NCBI GenBank assembly: GCA_009746045.1
Contig: RPFO01000253.1
Coordinates: 4,163,332-4,227,331, forward strand
Length of the DNA: 64,000 nt
Source: Mesostigma viride
Lineage: Eukaryota; Streptophyta; Mesostigmatophyceae; Mesostigmatales; Mesostigmataceae
Direction of reading: 5' to 3'
Shown here piece by piece: positions 42,001-55,800 of this stretch (positions are counted from its first letter, which is position 1; every line of letters begins with the position of its first letter). The notes beneath the pieces are model-generated. The model was given only the letters and a program-made list of their open reading frames with translations. It was not told where the DNA came from and did not search any database. The translations under genes were made by a program, and so were the position numbers.

Positions 42001-45000
42001 CCCTCGCCCCGTGGCAGTGTGCAGCCGCTGCCTGGCACGCGCGCGCTGCAGGAGCGGGCAGATCGCCTGTTGCGGGAGATGCTGGCTTCCGCAACGCAGG
42101 CAGAACAAGGACAAGGCCACATCGGCGACAGGGACGCGGGAGATCTCTCTCCGAGCCAGGGGGTGCCCGAAGAAAGGGTTCCTGATAGAGGCGGCAGGCG
42201 TGGGGGTAGAATGGGAGATGACGGGATGACCAACAATGTGGAGATGCCAAACCAGGGGGTGGTAACTGCAGTGATAGGAGATGGCGGGATGCCAAACGGG
42301 GAGAGTCCAAGCAAGGGGAGAGCAAATGAGGGGACTGCAAACGAGGGGGTTATGAAGGAGTGGAATGCAAGCGAGGGGTTGCCAGGCGAGCAGGTGCACA
42401 TGGCTGCAGGCCCCGGGTTGCCAGCAGCCAGTGGGGCTGGCGCGCGGGCGGCCGGCGGTCCGGAAAGTCTAGCCAGGATGGAATCATTGCAAGGGGCCTT
42501 ACAAGAAGACGCGGGCATGAGGCCGACCGATGACGTGGCGATGGGAGAGGCCCAGCAGGCAGGCCAGGGAGGGGAGAAGCGTTCCGGTGGAGGGGGCCCA
42601 GTCCCCACCCCTGCCTCGGCCAGTAAAACCACGCTTGCTCCAGAGTCAACTCCCGTCAGCGTAAGCCAGCAGAAATCTGGGTCAGAGGATGGCCGGTTAC
42701 CGCACACGCCCAGCCCAGGCCCGCGGCTGACGCAAACGCCCAGCCAAGTCCACAGCGGTGGCCACCGCATGTCCGGTCGTGGCGTCACCCCCTTACTGCT
42801 GCAGATGTCGCAGGCCGCCCACTCACCATGTGCAAAGAATAAGACGCGCGCCCGAGCAAACAGTGTGACAGGTGGCGTCGTGAGGGTAGGGCAGCCCGGA
42901 GTAGTTGCCGCCGAGGTCACCGCAGTGGTGGGAAAACCCGTTCATGCCCCTCCACATGTCGGGCAGGAGGCGGGTGGAGCTGTCCATGGGACCCAGGGAT
43001 GTGACGGGAGACAAGGGGCAGGCGAGGATGGCCGTGCCGTGGCCGATGGTGAGCCCGGGCATGTCGTCAACAGGTGGCAGCCAGTTGGATTCCAGGGCGC
43101 CATCAATGGGGTCTGTGATCGGCCGCTGCCGTTGGATGCGTGGCAAGTGGTGGAGGGAGATGGGGGAGCGGCTCGTGGCGAGATGGGAAGGGAAGAGATG
43201 GTTGGTGCTGGAGGGGGAGAGGAGGAGGCCGGACAAGGGAGTGATGATGAGCTGGCACGTTGGAGCAAGTTGACGCAGGAGGGGGATGGAGGGGCGGGGC
43301 TTGTGGACGAGGCAGCGTTGCTGTCGCAACTCTCGCTACCTGGATCACAGGTACATGGTAACAGCAGGTGTTCCTTTTGGGGGGGTTGGGGGCGTGGGTG
43401 TTGTGTACCGGTCATTAAAAGACGGGCGTAGTAAAACGTTTGGGTGTTTATAACACTTCTTGGAATAAGTGGCAGGGAAGACTCCGTTTTGCATAGTTTT
43501 CCTTACTAATATATATAGTTTATATGTAAATAGTTTGGGTGTTTATAACACTTCTTGGAATAAGGGGCAGGGCAGACTCCGTTTTGCAGTAGTTTTCCTC
43601 ACTGACCCCGTCGCTCGCAGCAGGCAGCGAGTCCCCATGCTAGCGTGTACTTTGCTGGTGAATGAGCATGGAGCTGGGTGTGGGAGCTCTCCTGCTAGGG
43701 GGCAATGCAAGTGGTGGATTTTTGTTGGATTGCCGAGAAGTGCAAGGACGCAAGCAGCGAGTTTCCAGCGGCACTGTGGGTATGGAGGGAGGTGCCGGAT
43801 TCCTCGTCTTGTGCCTAGACAGTGTATCGGCTCGGCATAGGGGCATCACGCCTTGTCCTGTGTCAAATTAGAGTTTGTCAACTTGCCTGATGATCAGTTT
43901 CCATCCATGGATGCTAATGATTTCCGCCAATTTTCCTGCTAGTAAAATGAGCAGGAAGCTGGAAGACCTATTCCATAAAGGAAAAGGGCATAAACTGTGT
44001 CCTTTGAAGCATGTGCCTTGCCTAGATTGCAAATCAATCATCTCATTATTACCACGCTTTGTATTATTATAAGCAACGGTGATACTAGCAGTCCTGTTTC
44101 TAAAGAGAGGTGGCGTGTCTCCAGGCTTCACTATGCATGCACTCTACGGTACCATTTGTTGGAGCTATGGATGTGATGGTCATTGGGGGGTGCTTTGTTC
44201 TTGGCCACGCCAGCATGTGACCAATTTTTCTACCGCATAATCATGAATCGTGAATCTCCCCCACTTCCCATCGCACGTCCCAAGGTTCACATAATCCCGT
44301 ATAACCTCGGTCTGCATTCGCATTTTCTCTGTTTCCACACCCGTTTCCGCCTCTTGCATACTTGCGTGCCCGCCATCCTGCCTGCACCTCCGTTTCCCCA
44401 TCAAAACTCGTTCGGTTCCTTTCTTGTTCTCTTTCCCATAGTCCGCCGATGCCCAAGCGCTGCGATTGTTGGATTGGCTGGCCGGTGGTGAAGGGAGCCG
44501 CATGAGTGAGGTCAGCGAGGAGGGCGACGACGACGACGACAACCCTGGTGGGGGACACGGGGCATGTGGGGCCCATGCCCATGTTAACGGTGCCAGCTCA
44601 CAGGGTGCGCCTGAAGTGCCTGGCATGCTGGCAAGTCATGGAGTCAACCGAGGGGTAGGGATTAGAGGAAGCCCACCCAACAGGAGGGGGCGGCTCAGGT
44701 GGGGTGGCAGGAACTCGCCTGGTAAATCACCTGGGAAATCTCCTGGCCATTCGCCTGGCCATTCACCTGGCCATTCGCCTGGCAAGTTTCCCGGTAATTC
44801 ACCTGGCACATCGAGGCGCATCCAGCCAGGTGGTTTCTCAGGTGGTAGCTCCTTAGGCGCCGGCTTCTCGCGGGCGCCTGGTCCCTCGAGCGTGGCGGCT
44901 GCATTCAGGGCCGGCGGCTTCGGGGTTTCACCCCCCAGGAGACCTCCCGGCGGCATGGCTGTGCCGGTGGCAAGCAGAAATGACGCGGTTGTGACGGTGG

Positions 45001-46817
45001 CAAGCAGACACGGCGTGGCCGTGGGGTGGATGGAGACAGCGCCAGGGAGAGCAATCACGAGTGGGGTGTTGGCCGCTACCACAGGCGTGGGGGTGAGAGA
45101 AGGGCAAGGGTGGGCAAGCCCTGAAATGGGACGTATTGGTAGGGACAAGTGGGTGGACGCGGACGCGTTTGCCGGCCTGGACAAGACCTCGCGGCGCGAG
45201 CTGAGTGACATACTGGAGCTGTCCCAGGTGACGTTCGCCGGAGGGGATGGGTTGCAGGAGAGACTGGGCACTGAGGGGGGGGCTGTGCAAGCCCGCCTGC
45301 AGGAGCCGTGGCATGCGGCGGAGGGAAGGGAGCTGGGGGGGGGTGTTGCTGATTTGGCCGATGGGATGGCTGAAGCTGTGGATGCTGCTGGTGAGGGGAT
45401 ACTGACCCGGAGTCCAGGGAAGCCAAGGGATACTGGCGCACGCGGCAGTTTGCTTAAGGAGCCGCATGAGGGGCCCGTTGGTGTGCTGGGATATGGCCAG
45501 GGAGGGGCACCTTGTGGGAAACCCTGGGATGGCGACCGGAGTGAAACGAGATCAAGGGGGTGGCTGCTTCCCACGGGTGGCCGTGGGCAAGCGGGTGACG
45601 GGGTACAGCATGGACAAGCAAATCCTTTCCCAACTTTCCCTCAGACAGTCGAGGGAGGCATCGGGCCGGACGACTTTGCGCATGTCACGTATGAAGCGGG
45701 AGATGATGTGCATGGAGGCGCACACGTGGCATGGGGGTGGGAGGGGGCGGGTGCTGATGTCACTGGTCCTTGGGGTCATTACCATGAGGGTGGGGTTGGC
45801 TCCGTTGCGTCAGATGAGCTTGAGGGCCAACGTCGTTTTAGGGTAGCAGGAAACGACGATGAGCAAGGGGACGGCCAGGATGTGGCAAGGCTTCGGGGAG
45901 GTGCTGCTGACAGTGGCGGAAGCAGCGAGCAACTAGACCAAGATGATGATTTTGTGGACGGGTGGGGGGAATCAGGGCGGCGGCCTTCGTGGCAAACCGC
46001 CGACTCGGGGAGTTTGCGTCGAGGAGCCTCAAACCATGGCGCAAGGAATAACGGCACCAGGGTGTCCCAGGGTGCGTCGTCGGGGGCGGCCCCACCCAGG
46101 GGCACCCGCGCGTCTGCCAGGGAGGGGGGCAGCGCCAGCGCACCTGGCGGCTCTCCCGCAGGCATCGGCCTGTCGTCCAGCGGAAGCCAGTTGTCGTTGA
46201 GGGACCGCATGCAGCGACGCTTCCAGAGGCGGCGCTCTGGTGACGTTCCCCAACGAGCATTGGGCCCGACAAGGCGAGACCCGTCTGAGGGCGCAGCCCA
46301 TCAAAGATCCTTCGGCTCATCGGCAGACACTGCCCGTCAAGGATCATCTGGGCCCTTTGCGCGAGATGATGACCCGGGCACAAACCGCAACGTCCCACAG
46401 CCAGCCTCGTCCGCAGGTGTGACGTCTCATCTGCCCGTGAGTGCATCGTCCTATTCGACCGCAAGTTTGGCTTCTCCTTTGGCCCCAGGGGCATCTCCTC
46501 ATTTGGCAGCAGACGCAGCGTTACACACAGCGCATGGTCGCCAGGAAGTGCGCCAGCGTACGGCGACGGAGGAATTTCGCCAGGTTGGACAGGAAGCCAC
46601 CCTGCAGGGGCAAGCACGTCAGGCACAGCGGCAAGAGCGGGTCGTGGCACCACCCCCAGGTCAGCCACCATCATTGCTGCCGCAGCCACCGTCACCCCCT
46701 CGTACGCTGCCGCAGCAGCAGCACCACCATCACCAGCAGCACCATCACCAGCCGCAGCAGCACCACCACCATCACCAGCAGCACCATCACCAGCCGCAGC
46801 AGCACCACCACCATCAC

Positions 46818-46861
<44 letters not shown>

Positions 46862-49800
46862 ACACCAAGACCAACAACACCAGCATGAGCACCAGCATCA
46901 GCATCCGCAACGACAGCAGCGTGGCCAGGTGGCAGGCCGGGAAGACCGAGAAGTCGCCTCGTGGTCTCGTCCCAAGTCCTTCACTGACGCAGAGGCTCTG
47001 GATAATCCTTCCGCAGCAGGTGTACATCCCGACAAGGCAACACTGAGCAAGGGAGGGGCCCCTGGTTCAGCAGGGCTCTCTGTCCAGGGCCCCATGCCCC
47101 AAGCGCCGCCAAGGACTGCTGCTGCTGCACGTGCCGCTGGGTCTGACGTTCCAGGCAACGTCAAGGAGCACTCCTCCAAGCCCCCAGGGACAAGCAAGCA
47201 GAAAGGTGCCCCAGGGGGGAGCGCAGGGAGGCAGGGCCGGCCATCTGCGGACCTGAGGGCAGCGAGTTTGCCAGTAGTAGCATCGGTGCCGGGGGCTCCA
47301 TTTCGATCGGCTCGGGAGACCCTCACCCCTGGCCCACTTCCTTTAAGACCCAGCACCGTGAAGGGCCATGATGGGGAGGGTGTGGTTAAGGCGGCCATGC
47401 CTTCCTTGATACCTGCGGCGGGGGATGGCGAACGGGAAGGCGCAGATCTTGGCAGTGACTGGCAACCTGGGGGGAAGGTTACCGGCATCGACGAGGCGAG
47501 GCAGGTGGAGGGCTCCCCGAGTGGGTTTGAGAGGCATGTGAGGCGGCTGGTTGCGGCGAACAGCAGAAACCAGGGCACAGGCCCGAGTAGGGGGACTGTC
47601 AATGTGCCGGCTGCCAGTGCAGAGTTATCATCCGCTCTAGCCCCAGTTGGGTATGATGCGCGAGGGCTCCCCGACCTGGCGCTGCTAGGGAAACCTGCCG
47701 CTCCGGCCCAGCAGCTTCGCTCCATCAGCTTAGCTCCTGCCCAGAAGCCTGCTTCAAGCGGGGCAGCACCTATGACTCATGCGGCCGGGGTGGCTAAGCG
47801 GGGGGGGGCAGTGACGGGCCTTGCAGTCTCCCTGTTCTCTCTATTGGAAGGGGAAGAGGCTGAGCGTGCCAGCAGCGAGGTGCCATCTCCTGTGGCAATG
47901 CCAACGGCGGCACAGGAGCCTGTCCAACAAGTACCTGCTCAGCACATGCCTGTCCAACAAGTTTCTGTCCAACAAGTACGAAAACCACCCTCTGACACTG
48001 TCGTCGTGGCTCCAGTAAAGGCAGGCAAGTCTCCCGCACCGCTGTTGATCGCGGGGGAGCCTAGGGTCCATGTAACGGAGTTCGCGGAAACCCCGGCCAC
48101 CTCTCCCACAGTGGCAAGAGAGTCTGTCGTGCTCACACCGATGCCATCGGAGCCTCCAGATCGTATCAGTATCCACGCTCCTGTGGTCCCCCGAGCGACC
48201 GCTCAAGTGGTGGCAAGCGATTCCTTGGATCCTACAGCAGGCTGTATGATTACCCCGGCCACCGTGCCATTCATGGAAAGAACATCCTTGCATCCCCCAG
48301 CGATTCCCTCCGTTGTCACCTCCTCGCTCCCTGTGACCTCGGTGTGGCCTGCAGGGGGTAGGGCAGGAAGGGGCGTGGGCCCTACGGTGCCAGATGCCCG
48401 TGCCGTTTGGCAGCCTGCAGAGCGGTGGCCGGGTAGCTCCCAAGGAGGAGCCTCCCAGAAGTGTCCAGAGGAGGCTGACAGTCATGGTCTCGGTGGTCAT
48501 GATGGTCGTGATAGTAATGCTGGCATTTATCGAGGTGATGGCAGCGGTGATGCGGCGTGTGACCATCTTGCTATGGTGGATGAGCAAGAGCAGGGAGGGA
48601 GAGGCCCCGCAGGGAGGATGGCCAGGGAAGCATCAGTGAATGAGGGTGGAGAGGGTGCTGCTGCGGAAGGCGAGCTGAGCCATTCACTGGGTACAAGTCC
48701 TGCCCGCGACGCGGCGTCACCCGTGAGCCTCTTGGCTGCTTATACTGCGCGCCGTGCCCGACCGGACTGGCCTTGCGCTAACATGCACCCCAAGCACAAA
48801 CGGTGCCGTGATTGTTGGATATCGCGCCCCCTTGATCGTTCGATCTCACCGCAGGATGACGACCTGGTCGATTGGGCGAGTGCCGATGGCGACGCTGGTG
48901 AGGCCGTCGCGGCAGCGCCCAAAGGTCCTCAGGTGGGTCACGGTGGTCCTCCGCAGGATGGGGGGGACAGGCAAGGGCCGTCGCTGCTGCTATCACCGCT
49001 GCTGCCGCCGCCACCGCAGCAACAACAACAACAGCGGGAACAGCAGCAATGCCATCCATGGAATGCTTCAACAGGTCCGAGGTCGGGTGTAGAGGGGCAC
49101 AGCAATGCTGGCGCATGTCAGGGGGTAGCTGCGGATTGCAGAATTAGGACAGGAAGTGATCGCCTCATGGCTGGCAGTGGCAATCCTGTCGGAACGGCAT
49201 CAGAACGCCATGAGGGCCGGAAGGGTAGCCCTGGTCAGAAGGGGGCATTGGGAGGCGAGGGCGTTGCAGACGGTGGCATGTATGTTGGAAGGAGGAGAAG
49301 TCGCGATGGCGGCGGCGTTGCTCGTCAGGTTGGCCAGGGCTTGGATGATGGCCATGCTGACGTGCGTGGGGCGGCGTTTGTTTCTGAGAACGTTTCAACG
49401 GGGGGCGACCCCCCTGGGCTAGCAGGGCCTGTCGATGGCATGGACATGGTGGATGATGAGGACACGGCCGGGGTGGTGAGACATGGGGCGTGGGCCATCG
49501 CAGGGGAGAATGAGGGGGCACCGCTGGAGACTGGGGGGCCAGGGGAAGAGGGAGGAAGGGGCGAGCGCTCGGGCGAGGGTGAAGCGTCGGAGGGAGAAGC
49601 AACCGAGGGGGGAAGGAGCATGGGGAGCGCCGCAGCAAGGAATGACATGGGAGGGCAAAGACATGGTGAAAGGGCAGACAGGATTGATGGGGCAATGGGT
49701 GCGTTGGATGATGAGACGGGGAGGCGAGACAGGAGGGCGACTGATCCTGCCTATCATGAAGAAGCGTCGAATCCTTCACACGAGGATAGAGTCCCTGCAC

Positions 49801-52800
49801 CCTTGCCATCGCCAGCTGGCAGCCATGGTGTGCGGTTGGCTGACCAGGATCCGGCGGAAGCATCGGTGATGCAACGAGGTCCAGGCCTTGAGCTACCATC
49901 CGTAACAGTAGGTGGAGCAATGGGAGGAGCAGGCGCTGGTGCCGGCAATGCAGATGCCGCGGCCATGGATGTAGATGAAGTGCGGGAGCCGGCGGTTAGC
50001 ATACAGGTGCGACCGCAGAGCATCCCAGGGGGCACCATGGCTGCTGCTGGCAGTGCAGAGGTCCATGAGGCCCAAGGCAGTGGCAACAGCGGTGTGACTG
50101 GCGAGGTGGTGTTGACAATGAACGAGGAAGTTGGTAGGCTTGTTGATGGCCACCCTTTGCTGCCAGGTGTCAGAGATGTCACTCCTGGTGGCAAGGGTGG
50201 TAGCGATGTGCAGGTCACGTCCGCAGCATCAGAAAGTGCTGCTGGTGCCAAGGAATCGACGGCAGGGGCCCTGGACTTGTGCCCAGTGAAGCCCAATCCC
50301 ACAGCGGCTGGCAACGACAAGCCAGTCTCCGGTATGCCAGCTGGCACCTCCCTACTAGGAGCTACAAGCACGGTGGGAGGCGCCCCGCGGGAGGGTGCGG
50401 TTATCGACGGCAGCAGCACGACGGGCCCCCGGGACAGGGTGCGTGTGGTTCGGTACCGCAGGCCCCCGCCGCTACCGGAGGAGCTGCTGTCCAGGGAATC
50501 CCTGGAGCGATATGGCATTGCCGCGGTGGACCACGGGTGGGCGGTGTTCGGGGACCGGAGGCACGTGCCCGCGCAGCCGGTGACAGTTGCTGGCGTCGAG
50601 CGAAAAGGTGGGTGGTTGGTGTGGGGAATCCGAGCAAGTGCATGAATCGTTGGATGTAGACGCGGAACGACGCGGTGAAGAGGTATATGAGTGAGGATGT
50701 TGAATGAGCAGGCAGAATGAAGAGGGTGAGCGAGGACGTGATCGAGGAGGTTGGAGGAGAAGATGTGAAAAAAGAAAAAAGAAAGAAGAAAGAGAATGAT
50801 GTGAAAAAATAAGAAAGAGAATGAGGAGGTTGAACGAGGATGTGGGTGGGCGGGTGGGAGCGTGGGTGTTGTTATCGGCAATTCGAAGCCTCGTCCTTGG
50901 GCTAATGATCTCGCGCTACTGGCGTATCAGACTCCTAATTTGACTTCAGGTAAGCTTCCGGTTAAACTTTGTGCTTGGCCATGAAGAATGCTAGGGAGCC
51001 CTGCGCGCAAGTGTGCCCGCAGATCACGTGCGTGGAATGCGGCGGTCCTTGGGCACGTCTCGTGGCAAATGTGTGCGTTTACAATATCTCTCTTTATCCA
51101 CGCCTCTCGATCCACTTCCCCTCTTCATCCCTCTTCATCCATGTCCCTCCCTTCCATTTGCATTACCGTTCATCTCCTGCATTTATGCTTCAGTCACGCT
51201 CGCTTCTGGTGTGGCCCAATCTAGCCGTGGAACGTCCACCCGCTGGAGCGCGCCCAGCCTTGGTGTTCCACCCCGGCTCGCACGTTCCTGGACATGTTGT
51301 ACCTACAGCTACAGTCATGGGATGATTTGCTTCATGTTGCCGCTGGTCTGGGCCAATATAAGGGTCGAATGTCTACTTTGGGGTTGTACCCCGGTTCACA
51401 CGTTCCTGTACGTGTATCTGTACATGTTATACCCGTTGCTACAGCCATGCTATAGCTATAGTCATGGGACGCTTCTAACGGATTATGGATCATTTCGTGC
51501 CGTCGCACCACCACACCCTTGGATTACTGGAACGGACCGTCGTCTCCGCGCTGGCATCCTCAGCCTTGTCGGGTGCCACGTGTGACCTGCCCGAATACGA
51601 GCATGCGCCGCGGGCCTCCGAACGCGGTGGGCTGTCGTCCAGGGACCCTGGCCACACGGCACGCCGAGGCAAGGTCGCCTGGGACCCAGAAGGGGGTACC
51701 TATCCGACCAAGTCGGGGCGGGCAGGCAGGTCGGGTACCGAGGCAGATGGGTGGCACAGGGATGGCGACATGGAGGAGCCTTGGTGGAAGGGTAATGGCA
51801 AGGGGAAGAGGCCTTGGGATGAGACGGAGAGCAGAGGCAAGGGCAAGGGGACTTGCCAGCGGAAAGTGTATGCGCTGTCTCCTGTGCTGCCACCGCCGAC
51901 AATTGAGAGCGCGGTGGCGTGGCTGCAGAAGGTGGACCGTCCTGCAGGGCAGCTTCCTGTTGACATGTCTAAGTAAGTGCCGTCGCCCAGTTTGTCGGGC
52001 TGATAGAAGCAGAATCGCCATTTGCCTAACGTTTGACCAATAGGCCGTAAGGACATGCGCCGTTGTGTGCGTTTGTCTCCCCAGTCATTTGGCGCTGGAC
52101 AGAAGAAGTCTTACAAATTCTTTAAGAACTAGTTTTTCGTATGGCAAGTTTTTGTGGGCTGGGCATGGTTAAGGTGACTTGGTTTTCCCACGCAGTACCT
52201 TGCGGATGTCTTGAACATGCCATTCCTCGTGTTCTCGACGTTTGTGCAAGGTGGTGGAACAGTTACCGGGATAGCAGCGAGTGGAAAGCCAATCACTTCA
52301 ACTCACAAACGCGCGCTCATCCATCTTGTGCGTTTGGACGCTTTCACATTTATTCCACTGTTTGGATTGCCATGCACCAACAATGCGGCACCCATCTCTT
52401 TGTCACTCTGGCAGGCATGGACCCGGACAGGCCCTCACAGGGGCCCCTGTTGCCGTTGGAGATGCCCTCTTCACCATCGACCCAAACACGGGCCAGCTGG
52501 TCCCCCTGCGCCCCCAGGAAGCCCAAGTATCCCAGCCCACTGCCGCGGTTGCTGCCGCAGTCCCTTCTTCCGCCCCACCGCGCGCAGTGGCTCCCGCCCG
52601 AGGCCTTCGGAGCGAACCGGATGCCAGCAGGCATGGAGGCACGAACGATGTGCACAACGCAGCGCGCGCGGGGAGTAGCACGGATGCCAGTGGAAAAGAG
52701 ACCAAAGGGGAAGGCGTGCCCCCTTTACCGCAGACGGGGCTTGGAGGCATGCCAGACGTCTTAGACGGGGCCAAGGCAAGCCTTCCATCCGCTGCCGTTG

Positions 52801-55800
52801 AGGAAGGTGTTGGCGAGCACAATGCTGACAGCAGACCGGACCTGAACGCACCGGCAGCACCGGGTGCAACGAAGGACAGGGTGACCCCAGGGCTAGCAGG
52901 TGGCCCACCGGTTACGGCGGCTCACCCAGCAGCTCCTGGCCTCCCAGGTGCAGTAGCAGGAAGCGCACCCCTTCGCGCGGCATTCACACCCCCGAGAGGA
53001 CCAGGGGAGGGGGTGGCTGCGAGGCAGCAAGGGGCGGCAACCCCTCCCTCCCCCGCGGCCATCAACTTCTCCCTCCCACTCTCGCCCAAGTACGATGAGA
53101 AGTTTTTCAACCTGACGGCGAGGTCCCAGAGGGGGCCCGGGTCCCCCCTGGGTCACCCGCCCCGCTCGCCCGCGGGGCCCCGGCGCGTGGGCGACGCAAA
53201 GCGGCGGAAAATCAGCTGGGGCGATGTGGCGCATTTTAGCGCCACCCCTGGCGGCCCCCCCGCCACGGACCATGCACCAGTGGCCAGTCTGGTGGGGAGT
53301 GCTGCGAGGGATAAAGGGAAAAGTGTGGCGGTGGACGAAGAGGTGCCTAGTGCGGGCGGGGGAAACAGGCCAGGTGGCAGTATCTGGGCGCACGCGGCAG
53401 TCTTGGTGGACCGCTGGCCGGCTGGGGATGTGAGTGCTTCCTCTTCTGCAGAAGGGGAAAGGACGGGGGCTGCTGCTGGCTTGCCACACGGAGCTGTGGG
53501 TGAGGGTCAACCACACGCACGTGCGGCTACCACTGGTGGTCATGTGAGCGGAGGCGACACTCCCACCGAGCTGGGGGTGGCACCGGTCGCCAGCGCGATG
53601 TCGCCAGAGGTCCAGGTAGTGGGTCGGGATGAGGGAGGCACTTTTGTTGCTGGTGCTGTGCTGGCGAACGCAGCATTGCGAGCCGGCGGGGGCAGAGAGA
53701 GCAGCGGGGATGGAGGTGTGACGGGGAATAGCGTCCACCAAGAAGAACCTTTCAGCGTCCAAGGACCGTTCACCACCACGGCTGCCACCGCCGCTTCCCA
53801 TATCGCTGTCGGTGTTGGTGAAGGTGTTGGTAATGGTAGTGCTGCTGGCGGCGGTATGGCGGCATCCGCTCCAGCCTCAGCTGCAATTGGCATGGCGTGG
53901 ATGTTCCCACAGATGGGAATGACGGCGTCGGCTCAGGGCACCCAGCCCTTCCCGGTGCGGCGGCGGGCTGACTTCTCGCAGATCAGCCCCGCCAAGACTC
54001 CCCTGCCATCCTCCAAGCTCACGCCACTGAGTCAGCGTGGCTTTCGTCACAAGGCGGCCAGCTCAGCTTCCCAGAACCTGACGCTTATGAGCGTGGAGGT
54101 ATGAATAGTACTGATTACCAATAATACTAGATTGTTCATCGCTTGTACGTGTGCTTCTGTTTTGTTCCAGGGATGGATCTTAATAGCTGCGTTCGGCTTG
54201 CATAACAGAACCTGATGTTGGCAAGCGCGGAGGTAAGGTTGTGTTATGTGTATCTAACTTGTTTACTTTGAAGCAGGCGATGTCTTCTCGCTTTGCTGTG
54301 CTTTACTTTGACATCCACTTGCGAGGTGTGGGCACTACCTGATGCAGCTGATAGCCTGTTTGGCTCGACTTCAGGCGACCTTGCATACTCGCGTGCACGT
54401 CTGACTCTCTACTGTGCGCGGGATCACAGGGTCTCGCCATTCGTGGTGGTTTCGCGGCCTTTCTGTTCAGAGCCTGCGCTCCTCGAATGCTCCTGCACCT
54501 GTTGGGGCTTGTCTACCTGATGCTCGTGCACCTGTCAAATGTACGCGCCTGCAGTCCTGTAGCCCCGCTTGCTCGCACTCTCTTCTTCGTGCCCACAAAC
54601 TCCTTCGTTCTCACGCCCTACCTCTGTGCGCATACTTTTCTGTGCGCGCCCTCCCTCCTCTTGCGTGCCCGCTCCCAGATATTGGCCAAGACGCGCGGGT
54701 CCAACTTGCCGGACCCGCGGCATCCCAGCGACGAGGTGGTCTGCATCGCGCTGGACGTCGAGGAGAACAGTGCTGGGTGCGGGGACAGCCAGATGACGTC
54801 GCTCGCGCTCATTTGCGACCCCAAGGCGGGCCGGCAGAGCAGGTAAGGGATGTTTGTACGATAAGTTCAACGAATGTGTGTGTGTGGGTGTGAGTGTGGG
54901 CATGTGCGCGCGCGTGTGTGTTTGTGTTGGTGGGGCCCGTACATTTATTTCCATACCCATGACCGCATGTGATGCAGCATTTGCGAGGTTGGTGTCTATA
55001 CCCACCAGAAACGGTGTTACGCACATAACGGAAGGGCTGCGGGACCGAGAGCTCCCAACCGCGCTGTGGCAAACGGGCATCGTGGGTCTGCGCAGGCGGG
55101 CGGAGCAACGATACCAAAGGTACGCGTGGCAGCAAGACGCGCGGCGAAGGCATCCATCGCCCGATCCCTGAACCCAGTCCCGGCACTCCCCCTCCCTCCC
55201 TCCCTCCCCCAAACCCCACCCATACCCCACTGAATGATTGTCCCCGATTCTGTAGGTCCCATCCAACCTTTTTTCTGACCCCCGCACACCACCCCAGCCC
55301 CCCCGCACACGCGCACGCACCCACCACCCACCCACAACCCCGACACCTCACATCCCCGCGCCCACCGCATCTGGGTGACCCGTTATCGGGAATCCGAGCA
55401 GCGACTGGCATCCTCCCGAGTCGTTTCCCTGGTAAGCGAACGCCCGGTGGGCCAAGCAGCACAACGAGATGCAGAACGAGCGGCTGCGGCGCGCGCAACG
55501 AGAGGCGGCCCAAGAAGTTCAGAAGGCGCGAGCGGCGGAGGCGCGACGGGAGGCAGCACGAGCGGAAGAGGCAGCGCGAGTGGCAGAGGCGCGAAGACAA
55601 GAGTCGCAGCGGGCACACGAGGCGACGGAGCGCGAGTTGAGGGAGCAGGGGGACGCGCTTGAATGGCAGGTGAGAAGGTGTGACAGGGTGAGACTCTGGA
55701 AATAAGGCTCGTCAGAAGCGCAAGCATGTTTTGCATACCCTCAGCTCCAGTGCACGTGATGACCCCCGCCGAGCCGCGGGTATGCAAAACATGCTTGCGC

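Noticed and set aside
44636-50881. Long minus-strand ORFs opposite REV3 exons 10 and 12 (e.g. 44636-45574, 49754-50881)
   Set aside because: Antisense shadows of GC-rich coding sequence; they lack domains while the plus frame has homology at both ends.
50841-50949. Extra REV3 exon ending at the strong donor TTCAG^gtaagc
   Set aside because: A phase-compatible acceptor exists only in purine-rich sequence, and direct joining of exons 10 and 11 already gives the expected conserved sequence.
54854-55171. REV3 exon continuing after exon 13
   Set aside because: The frame has no REV3 similarity, belongs to the left arm of the palindrome, and exon 13 joins in phase to exon 14 at 57153.
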